Part shown: positions 55,570 to 64,000 of the stretch, in pieces
Layout: each line of letters begins with the position of its first letter
Numbering within the stretch: the stretch's first letter is position 1
NCBI GenBank assembly: GCA_025642075.2
Contig: JAODUO010000421.1
Location: forward strand, 156,001 to 220,000
Source: Ridgeia piscesae
Taxonomy: Eukaryota > Annelida > Polychaeta > Sabellida > Siboglinidae
Length of the DNA stretch: 64,000 bases
Reading direction: 5' to 3'
Notes under the pieces: generated by a model
Told to the model about the DNA's origin: nothing
The model's input: the letters and a program-made list of their open reading frames with translations, nothing else
Database searches by the model: none
Translations under genes and position numbers: made by a program

Positions 55570-56960
55570 CTAGATCATATGATCCTGCCATGGGACACTG
55601 CCGACGTTGTTGTAGTAGTGCTTAAGGTAAACGCGCACAGCCTTGGCTTCCCGTGTAGCACGACTACCGCCTTGCACGTTCTGCATATGCTGAAGAACTG
55701 CACCATTCCTCCAAGCTCCAGGGATGATCTGGTGGTCATCCCCCTCACGGTCAGTGTCCTGGTTCTGCAGCCCAGGTTACCGCATCCGCATCATATTATG
55801 CAGACAGAGTCACGCACTCGAGATAATCTTGACAGTTTCCTGTTCCTGTTGCATGGTCGTGAGGAGGCACCTCCAGCGGTGGGCGAGTATTCCAAAAGCG
55901 TTCTCCACTATCCTGCGGTCACGGGAGAGTCGGTAGTTCAAGATACGCTCTTCGACGGTCATGTTCCTATGTCCAAAAGGCTTCATCATCCAGGTCCGTA
56001 GGGCAAATGCGTCATCACCGATGAAGAAGTATGGCATGTCGCGGTCATCGTTAGGTAGTGGTTCAGCTGGCGGGAATCCGATGTCACCAGTTTCAAGGGA
56101 TGCCTTGAGAGCGGATAGCGTTGAAGATTCCACTGTCCGAAGAGGAGCCATTACTGCCGATGTCAGCCCACAGGAACTTGTACTGTGAATCTACTAGGCC
56201 TAACAGTACAATGGAGGAAAAACCCTTGTAGTTGTAGAACAAGGTGCCGGAGTTTTTTGGGGCTTTGATCGCGATATGTTTACCGTCCAGGGCCCCACAT
56301 GCATGATGGAAGTTCCATCGCTGCCCAAATCCCTCGGCGATCTGAAAAAACACGATACAGAAATGCAATTAAAGTTGTATATTATAATATAATTGAATTA
56401 CATTAAATGCTGGAAACAAAATATAATAACAAGAGAATATCAATTACCTGACGCCCCCTCTGTGGAGTAGTTGGGAAGTCTAATACCTCATCTTCGTATT
56501 CGGCCACAATGGCTGCAGACACTTCCTTCACAATGACAGTGATGGTGTTGTCGGGCACCCTGAAAGAGTATGACAGGCTGTGGTAACTGTCCCCTGTTGT
56601 CATATACCGTAAGGTGATGACCAGCTTCAGTCCTGGTTCGTGAGCACGTCGGTAGTTGGTGTCCTGCTTCGTCAGACGGGGCGACAATCGGTGAAGCAGT
56701 TCGTGGAACATGCGCGGTTCCATGCGCATGTAATTGGTGAGATCGCCTTGTGATTCTCTCTCCATTTCCTTCATCAAGTTGGCATAGTTGCCGTACAATA
56801 ACCGCCTCCCGATCCAGGGACGCACCCAGTACTGGCGCCGACGTTTCTCTATGCGCTGGTTTCTTCGTCGGAGAAGTACAGCTGCGGCTACAGCACCCAA
56901 CTGTTGTTGCTGTTCCATCTGGAGCCGGATCGACATAAGTTCGAGTCTTCCTGGTGGCAT
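55570..56960 (-). pseudogene. Harbinger DDE transposase, two exons, frame-broken
   Basis: This is the nuclease of the PIF/Harbinger family (DDE_Tnp_4 type). Exon 1 (56960-56448) starts MPPGRLELMS and includes YMRMEPRMFHELLHRLSPRL and the helix-turn-helix-like region LVITLRYMTTGDSYHSLSYS. The donor is CAG|GTAATT and the acceptor is TTTTTTCAG (exon 2 from 56341). Exon 2 carries [12 protein letters not shown] (first Asp), [12 protein letters not shown] (second Asp), PYFFIGDDAFAL and LSRDRRIVENAFGIL (Glu). A C-terminal YYNNVGSVPW lies before the TAG at 55572-55570. Frame changes near 56110 and 55815 and an in-frame TAA at 55779-55777 break it. Confidence 0.9.
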
Positions 56961-56989
56961 TCTCTCTTCGGGCGTGACCTGAATCCCCA

Positions 56990-57400
56990 GAAGCGCTCCA
57001 TGTATACTGGTCGCGGGCAGCTAAAGACAGGTGGTACCACCAATCGTAAGGTCGTGCAACCAGTCGTTACAGGTCGTGACTGGTCGCAATACCGATCGTG
57101 AGGTCGTACCACAGGTGGCACCACCAATTGTCAGGTGGCAAGACCAGTTGGACGACCAATCGTGCGACTGTGGGACCCGCGATCATCCACGACTGGTGGT
57201 ACGACCTGTCTGCGACCGCTTACGATTTGGAATCGCAGGTAAAAAGTTTTGAATATGACCATCGACCTTGCTGCGACTGATTTTGCTGTGGCGATGACCC
57301 ACGACCTCTGCGACCAGTCGCACGCTCTTTGTACGATTTGCCCACGATTGCAACATTTTGCGGTCGCAGCTAGGTCGTAACCTGGTTGCAAGCCCGGTGT
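56990..57400. repeat. Right subterminal repeat cluster of the Harbinger element
   Basis: Dense GGTCGTACGACC/CGACCAGTCGCA-type motifs mirror the left cluster. Examples are ACGACCTGTCTGCGACC and CGACCAGTCGCACGC. The cluster begins just upstream of the transposase ATG, so it may also contain the transposase promoter. Confidence 0.8.
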
Positions 57401-57496
57401 GACTGGCCCTTAAGCCGTGTTGAATTGTGTACATCATAGTGAGCCTAGCTGTGTGTCTGCGGTGTTCTATGGACTGCCATTTCTACTGTTGGATCA

Positions 57497-59632
57497 TTGG
57501 CCGACTTAGATTGAGCTCTACGTACGCGTGTAACTCGAGTAACCCGAGTGCCAATCAGTGTTGCCAGATCAAAATAAAATTTCAAGCCCAATGGCCCTCA
57601 AAAACTAGCCCAACCCCCCAAATAATAAAACATGATACATTAATTGTTTAAGTTGCCAACGATAAAGAGGGAAATGCATTTCAAGTACATCACGCACATA
57701 ATATTTACCTAATGGTGAGTGGATGATTCTATCATTCCTTTCAGTTTAGCGCCACTTACTGTGCTACAGTTAATTATATAGTTTAGACACTGTACATCAT
57801 ACCGTCACGGAATTCCCATATAAATGGCCCTCTACGTAATCTTATGATTATAATTATGCTCTACACTGCTCTATACGGTCGCGACGCATAATTGCGTTAG
57901 TTTATGGTGTATATTATCATATATGTAACACATTTTTAAAACTTGACAAATATGAAAAATTAATGTACAATAACTGGATTAAGAAATACCAGAGTGAAAA
58001 TTAGTGAATGTATGATTGTATTATAATTTACCGCACTTAAATATAATTTCTATGTTTCACAGGTTTATAAATTAATAATGTTTGTGCTGCATGCACTTAA
58101 TGGGAAATTGTGTAATTTGTTTTTCAAATTGTTGTACAGGGACATACAATCATAAGATTTTTCTTTATACTCTTTATTCTAACATAATAAGAATATTACG
58201 TACTCAAACATCAGTATCATGTATTGTTATGTTGGGAAAAATAAACATTATTAGTATTATCAACACAATATGAGCTACTTGGCAACGAAAAATGGTATAT
58301 TGCGTGTTATCTCTTCTCCGTCATCACAACCTGCCGAGCTTCATGCCTGGACTATAACAATAAACTATACCTGCTGGCTCGCTGAACATGAGCATCTAAA
58401 ACTAAGTTTGGATTACGCCCATCCTCACAACCAACGAGTCGTTGCGCTACGTTACTACACGTAGCACTAGGAAGAGAAGAGCAGGTATTGATGTAATCAG
58501 CAGCAGCGACTCCTGGCGCGCGAAAATTATTATTACTCTTATTTGTGGACAACTTGGATGGCCCAGACTGGAGTGGGCAGGGCGTGTGTTCAAAAACATT
58601 ACGAGGCTTTCAATTGGTAGTTGACAGTATTTACTATGAGACATAGAATGTGACTGCTCTTAATGTAACACATAACGTACGTAAGCACCACCACTTTTGA
58701 AACTAGCCCAAAATAACGGCATGTGCATAAAAAGAAGCCCCCAAACCGCAACTGCTGATTTCCCCCCGCGGAACAGGTTTAAAACCAGCCCAATTCCGCC
58801 GGAAAACCGCGGAGTTGGAGTCAGACCACATTTGCATTTTCCATAAGCGACCATTATAACATTTCCTTCATTTCCTACTAATCTTGATAAGATCTGTTAT
58901 TGACAATTTCACAGCATATTTACCCTCCATAGACAGAAGTTATGTGAACAATTCGTGAACTTTTAATACCTCAGGCTCCCACAAACTTCTTTCAAACCTT
59001 ACACCCCTCCATTTCTGCTCGAACCACCCACGGATTGCCCCTGATTACATCACCAAGCAAAATGACAACTGTATTAATACGCAGAAATGCACCGACTGAC
59101 AGCTGTCGTAATTTGACAGCTCTGATGCCACGCTGCACGAAAACATCATTTCTAATCACTCCACACTACATAATATGTCCTCACCGAAATTCAGACAACC
59201 TGCATCATGCTGCTTTTAAAGGGTACTCTTTGGTCGCTCGGGGAATGGGGTGAGCACGTTATTGTGGTCTTAGATCACTTGGCAACACTGGTGCCAATCG
59301 AACGTCCAAGATCACTTGCTCACGTGACCCTTCTTGACATAGATAAATAAGGTCAATCTTCAAGACCGCTACCCGAGGCAATCGCGGTTTGGAGAGGATT
59401 CACTCGAGTAACTACGTCATTAGCAGCGATCATTTAAATATGGATTAAAGTCACCACATTCTATTAATTGTAATTTAAGACCAAGAAGATGAACATCACA
59501 ATTTACACACAGAAGAACTTGAGGTGATCACGATTCGCGTTGTTCAGTTGGATATTACTCTCGTTGCGCAGCGTAAACCGGATACTACGTTAGGGTTACG
59601 CGAGTAACTCAAAGGCCGACTTCGATTTAGCC
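57497..59632. mobile_element. Second copy of the GGCCGACTT MITE, interrupted by a hAT element
   Basis: The left part GGCCGACTTAGATTGAGC to GAGTGCCAAT (57497-57555) and the right part GTGCCAATCGAACGTCC to GGCCGACTTCGATTT (59291-59632) together match the reverse complement of 48625-49131. The inner element accounts for the gap. Confidence 0.78.
57556..59290. mobile_element. 1.74-kb hAT element, 8-bp duplication GTGCCAAT
   Basis: The ends are CAGTGTTGCCAGATC and (reverse complement) CAGTGTTGCCAAGTGATC. GTGCCAAT lies at 57548-57555 and 59291-59298, and the host MITE provides the empty-site sequence. CAGTGTTGCCA with an AACTAGCCC-type stretch near the end is hAT-like. Short frames inside do not resemble a transposase that I recognise. 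Confidence 0.88.
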
Positions 59633-59681
59633 TCCGTTACCCACGCTCCATGAGGTGGCAGCACTTTTAAGCCGGGTGTGT

Positions 59682-59990
59682 CTAAAAGCCCGAGTTTTCG
59701 AGAACATGACGTCAACCGCAAACATGTGTACCGCGTCATGCTATATTTAGCACTCACATGGCGCTGTGTAGCCCCACAGTGGGATATAGTTCCCAAGTGA
59801 ACATGTCATTAAAGAATGTGTGTGTATGTTATATTGAAGTAATCAAGACGTAATTTAAAGACTTCTGCATTATACACAATATACATAGTGGTCATATTGT
59901 GCGGCCATTTCCCTGTGTCACTGGTCACGAAAACTCGGGCTTTTAGCATTTTCTAGTAGGAAACGCTAAAAGCCTGAGGTTTCGTGATCA
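59682..59990. mobile_element. Foldback-type repeat with AAAAGCCCGAGTTTTCG ends
   Basis: TAAAAGCCCGAGTTTTCGAG at the left is mirrored by CGAAAACTCGGGCTTTTAGC (59927-59946) and, after a short spacer, again in variant form (GCTAAAAGCCTGAGGTTTCG, 59967-59986). No target duplication was found. Confidence 0.6.
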
Positions 59991-60104
59991 TTTTACAAGT
60001 GAAATAGATTGCATGCGCTAAAAGAAATGTCTTCACAGTGTGTACTAAGATCAACAATTTAATTCACATCGGTGGAAATATAAACTTAATAACTACGGAT
60101 ACGA

Positions 60105-60181
<77 letters not shown>
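60105..60181. repeat. TA microsatellite, about 75 bp
   Basis: Uninterrupted (TA)n. Confidence 0.97.
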
Positions 60182-60184
<3 letters not shown>

Positions 60185-60189
60185 AATGA

Positions 60190-62450
60190 CTGATAAACGA
60201 TTCGTTTGTGGTTTCGGAATTCTTGGCGTTTGACGTCATTCGTTTACGTCTACTAGTCACGTGGTTTCGTCAACAATCACGATGACGTCATTCGTTTGAA
60301 CTTTAAACTCGTTGGGCACGGTTAAAGACATTGCGGCAAGGTTCAGCGTTATGTGGACAGACATCGTTAATTGTCATAGGCCTATATAAACTATTGTCGG
60401 TAGTTTTTCGGACTAGTTGGAATTGGTGGGGAACTCACGATTACGAGCTCACCGAGGCAAACTTAACTATAAATACAACATAGGCGTTATTAACAATTTG
60501 TCACCGTTTTATTGAATGGAATGAAGCGTAAGCCTACGAAGTATAATAATAGGCATAATGACTCATGATAATGTTCGTTTTTAATGCAGTTTAACGTTCC
60601 AGATTATCGTCCATAACCATGTCAAGTGTTCTTTTGCGAAGTGACACTTGAACCTCGTCGTTTCGGACGTTTTGGTGACTTCGGTGACTTTCTCCGCAAT
60701 TCGAACATAACACAGTACATACACATAACAGACACGTAAATCGAACAGACAAGCAACATTGGTCTCATCCACAAATCGCCACTAGCACCAGGTCTGGATA
60801 CACAACAGGGGAATCCAATCAGCAGTGCGAACTTTTTCAGTTCGATTGGCCCTGGATCTCATCCGGGAATTGCAACGGTCCCCCGTAACAACCCCCTCGT
60901 CACAAAACTAAACAACACTGAACATAGAATCGGGCGTTGACACTAATACGTCGTAGTGGCCCACAGAGAAAGAGACAAGACACGGACAGGACATACGATG
61001 CGGAGTTACTGATACCGGCTGTTGCTGCGGTAACATCGGATGCTCGCGTATTTGAAAGAAGCACTCTCGTTGCGCCGAATTCGTCCGGTTGCCCTTGTAG
61101 CGCTTTGGCGATGTCGCGTTTCGACGCGAGTTGAACGGCGATCGTGGCGGCGCCGGCGGATGTGTGAAGGCATGAAGTTGCCGCCGAAAGATTCGGTTCG
61201 TCTGTGATTGTGACGTCACGCGGCATTCCGGATTTGCGGTAGCGAAGCCGAAGGTGGAGAATAGCAACGGGTTTTGGCGTTGCCGCGTTTCGATGCGAAT
61301 TGAACGGCGATCGTGATGGCGCCAGCGGATGCGTGAATTGATGCGTGATGTTGTCGCTGCGTCGTCTGTGATCGTGACGACACGCGGCATTCTGGATTTC
61401 CCGTGGTGGTGGCGAAGGCAAAGGTTGGGAACAGCAACTCGATTCACGACTGCGCACATCTGAAAACGCAATAACCACCGTTTTTTAAGCAAACGCATTA
61501 TATAAATTTCGCAAGCAGCATAACTTAGATTTGAATTCGGACTGTTTTATATAAAAATGCCTACCTTTTTACCCGAGAGCGGTGGTAACCATGGCATGGC
61601 GGCAACGTTCGTTGGCAGCGACAACTTGATGCAGGGAAGACGGCGATTAAATTGTGTTCAATCGCAAAGAGCATTGTGTGTCTTCAGACTTGCACGCGTT
61701 GCCGCTAACGTTCGACCGCTTCTGTTGTTGTAGCGCAAATGTTCAGGCTCGACAAACGATACATCCGAAGTCCTTTTTGGCTTCACTGTTCGACCTTCTG
61801 AACGTCTTGCTAGCTCGAGGAGTTGCGCTCAACTAATTTCCTTAACGATCAAATCACGTATAACGTTACTCAGTCGAAGGTTTTGATTGGCTAATATGGA
61901 ACCCTTGTTTAACTAGCCAATCAGAATGAATTATTTCGAACATCCGGCAGAATGTTCTAGAAGGAAAGACTGTTCAATAGACCAACGAGAACACTCGTTT
62001 CAAAAACGGTTGACGTAGCCTAAACGGCTTTTCCAGGGTTGGATTTTTGGATATGACACAAACAAAGCGACTGCTTTGAAGAAGAAACTGGTCGTTTCTA
62101 CGCAATTTTGCATTTCTTGAAATAGGGCTAGCTTAGAGTTTGTAAGTTTTTGAACTGGTGGTTGATTTTATCAAAGATGAGTTTTTTTAACTTATCAACT
62201 ACCCCGTCATGATCAATGGACTGTCCCGCGAAAGTCAGAACGCGTACGCGTTTGGTTACGTATACGCTCGCGGTGACGTGTTTAATTTTACATAGTCATC
62301 GCGGGATAACTGACTTTCTCTCCATGCCGATAAAACGCGGTCCTTTGATAAATTTGCTTCCTCCATAAAACTTTGAATTCCGACGCTGGAAACTACAGAG
62401 AAATGTATAATGTATAACTTATTTCTGCATAAATAAAATGGAGCGTTGTG
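60190..62450. other. CpG-rich region without a recognisable gene
   Basis: CG dinucleotides are frequent here, unlike most of the window. The longest frames (minus 61498-60908 and 61478-60900) are open in two registers over a tandem repeat and show no domain I recognise. It could be a CpG-rich promoter for a gene outside the window, or the GC-rich end of an element. Confidence 0.35.
61085..61440. repeat. 168-bp tandem duplication, GC-rich
   Basis: TTGAACGGCGATCGTG occurs at 61131 and 61299. The flanking 160 bp (CGCGGCATTCYGGATTT, GGCGAAGSC) repeat with substitutions. It produces the overlapping long minus-strand frames. Confidence 0.85.
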
Positions 62451-62522
62451 TTTGTGAATAAAGCACAATATGCACCTTGCGCCCCTGACTCTACGTCCAT
62501 CTATCTGCCATTCTCTGTCTCC

Positions 62523-62523
<1 letters not shown>

Positions 62524-62569
<46 letters not shown>

Positions 62570-62690
62570 CATGCGCACACACATACACGCGCACGGTCGC
62601 ATGCACACATACGCACACACGCACACACATACGTACACACTCACGCAGTGGCACACGTGTACATGCACACATTGGCACGTAAACATTGAG
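62524..62690. repeat. TA microsatellite followed by CACA/CGCA-rich tract
   Basis: (TA)n at 62526-62565, then an imperfect (CA)n/(CGCACA)n tract to about 62690. Confidence 0.9.
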
Positions 62691-62699
62691 TTCTCATGC

Positions 62700-63090
62700 A
62701 CTGGCCTACAATAATATTCTGTCAAGCTAGTCCGTCCTATTTTTGTTTGTCTTTAATATGGTGAATACCTTAATTAGACCCTGAGCATACCGGCGAGCCC
62801 ATGAATGATTATTGGTCTGCCATTCCTATTATGTTCTGTCATTAGGGTGATATTTTGAACATTTACAGGATAGTCAAGAACCTGTCATTCTTTGAGCCAT
62901 CACCCGTCTGAGGTCAGCATTCCTACCACATGTGCATAAACAGCCAGTTGTTGTATAAACCTCGACTGTTGTGGTCAGGCAACATTGTAGACTCATTCCC
63001 ACGCATTTCCCCACCACTATAGTTTGTAGACACCCTCGACCCCTCACAAAATAAACAGAAATACAAATTTGCAGTTGTTTATAAAAATAG
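62700..63090. other. No gene or repeat recognised
   Basis: Stops in all frames and no obvious repeat. Confidence 0.45.
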
Positions 63091-63094
63091 AAAT

Positions 63095-63232
63095 TACGGC
63101 AGGATATATAGTAACCAAGGTGGCAGCATTGTATAGATCACGCGGATAAAATTAATATTCAAAAGCCGGGAGACTTACCAGACTGTCTTCTCGGCGTAGC
63201 TCCGCAGCCGACTGACAGTCGGTTAAGCGAAG
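63095..63232. repeat. Copy of the 4740-4860 dispersed repeat
   Basis: GGCAGGATATATAGTAACC, AAGGTGGCAGCATTG, CCAGACTGTCTTCTCGGCG and CAGTCGGTTAAGCGA follow the same order as at 4738-4860. Confidence 0.75.
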
Positions 63233-63385
63233 GCGGGTTTACACTTTGCAACGCGGTTGCAAGCAACGAGGCGATTGAGAAAGGTCAAGGCCGAACGATG
63301 TTGCTTGCAACGCGGCTGCATGCAACACCTCTTGCATGTTTACACTATGCAACATGGTTGCAGCGACGAGACATTAATTTGTCTC
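63233..63385. mobile_element. Possible transposon end with GCAACGCGGTTGCAAGC repeats
   Basis: GGGTTTACACTTTGCAACGC is followed by repeated TTGCAACGCGGCTGCATGC and TTTACACTATGCAACATGG. The subterminal-cluster style resembles the ends of the Harbinger element at 52162. No opposite end is seen in the window. Confidence 0.4.
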
Positions 63386-63933
63386 GATTTAAAAATTCAA
63401 ACCAATTTAATGGAATCTCATAAAATTTGCTTATTTTACATCTGATATGACATTACACTGATTACAAATACATTAGTGGTAGAGGCAATGTTATGGGATC
63501 CTTGTGGGCCAACAACATTAAATAAATAGTACACAATATAAAATGCATTTATTTATTAAACTAACCGCACACATTACTTGAAAGTATTGAAAGAAGATGA
63601 CAATTATTTATTAATTACTCGTGAGCACATTAATAAATATATTTTGTAGTTATATTCAAAAATTATGAGTCCACAATCATTATATTGTGAAATATACATT
63701 ACCAATGAGTGCGTATATTAGCATAAAACATGCTAAATTGAAAATAACGTTCAGTAGGCTGCAAATGATGTGCTATACTGATATTCATAATACACTTTAT
63801 GTGCATCAAATGGTATTATATAATTTTTGTAAGATAGGCAACTTTAAACAAAGCAACTTTACGTGATGCGATCAGGCAATGGTAATCCATAATTACTGTC
63901 CGTCATTGGTTTCAGTCTGCACACATCATTGCA

Positions 63934-63992
<59 letters not shown>

Positions 63993-64000
63993 TGCTTTCT
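63386..64000. other. AT-rich DNA ending in a TA microsatellite
   Basis: No gene is recognised. (TA)n occupies 63939-63990, up to the window end. Confidence 0.6.

Larger units (their letters stand above)
52162..57410. mobile_element. PIF/Harbinger transposon, 5.25 kb, TAA target duplication
   Basis: The left end AGCTCCAGTCACACCGG and the right end (reverse complement) AGGGCCAGTCACACCGG are the terminal repeats. TAA flanks both ends (52159-52161, 57411-57413), the 3-bp A/T duplication of Harbinger elements. It carries the two canonical genes: a Myb/SANT-like protein on plus and a DDE transposase on minus, converging. Both ends bear clusters of CGATCGTGCGAC-type repeats. Both genes have frame breaks, so the copy is probably not autonomous now. 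Confidence 0.93.

Noticed and set aside
60900..61498. 192- and 196-codon overlapping minus-strand frames as genes
   Set aside because: Both are open over the same GC-rich 168-bp tandem duplication, where stops are rare by composition. No domain is recognised.

Overview
The window is low-GC, intron-rich nuclear DNA from an animal. Its only recognisable host gene is a ceramide glucosyltransferase-like (UGCG-like) gene on the minus strand. Seven of its coding exons are spread over about 25 kb (27437 down to 2306) with canonical GT/AG junctions and consistent phases. The last exon lies beyond position 1, and one exon of about 80-90 nt could not be located. The repeat content (tRNA-derived SINEs, hAT, PIF/Harbinger, pogo-like and piggyBac-like elements, CR1/L2-like LINEs, an LTR with a tRNA-Leu primer site, long TG tracts) suggests a marine invertebrate, perhaps a mollusc. 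That taxonomic guess is inference only.

Layout. Positions 1-2066 are a 72-bp satellite. From 2300 to 27440 the UGCG-like gene holds most of the host coding content. Its introns contain a LINE fragment (3.05-3.53 kb), a tRNA-like SINE unit (3.95 kb), a 7.76-kb inverted-repeat element flanked by TTAA (6.77-14.54 kb), a pogo-like MITE (17.3-18.6 kb), a hAT MITE (18.8 kb), an inverted pair of tRNA-like units (19.34-20.03 kb) and two satellite families (20.6-22.8 kb). From 27.4 to 49 kb I see only repeats: a hAT MITE family, a 3.2-kb hAT-like element with 8-bp target duplications, a hAT element with a BED-finger remnant, two copies of an element with GTTATAGCTA-rich ends (one broken by a CR1/L2-like LINE), and long TG microsatellites.

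The right part is dominated by a near-complete but broken PIF/Harbinger transposon (52162-57410; TAA target duplication). It carries a Myb/SANT-like (MADF-like) accessory gene and a DDE transposase in convergent orientation, with clustered subterminal repeats at both ends. An LTR promoter with a tRNA-Leu primer-binding site lies directly upstream of the accessory gene's ATG. A nested hAT element (57556-59290) follows. The region 60.2-62.4 kb is CpG-rich but has no gene I can recognise, and the window ends in AT-rich DNA.

No operon-like or cooperating host system is visible. The functional logic is that of one glycolipid-synthesis gene embedded in nested mobile elements. The most unusual points are the missing catalytic Asp in the UGCG-like D2 motif, the LTR joined to the Harbinger gene, the palindromic tRNA-like pair, and several insertions whose target duplications can be read exactly.
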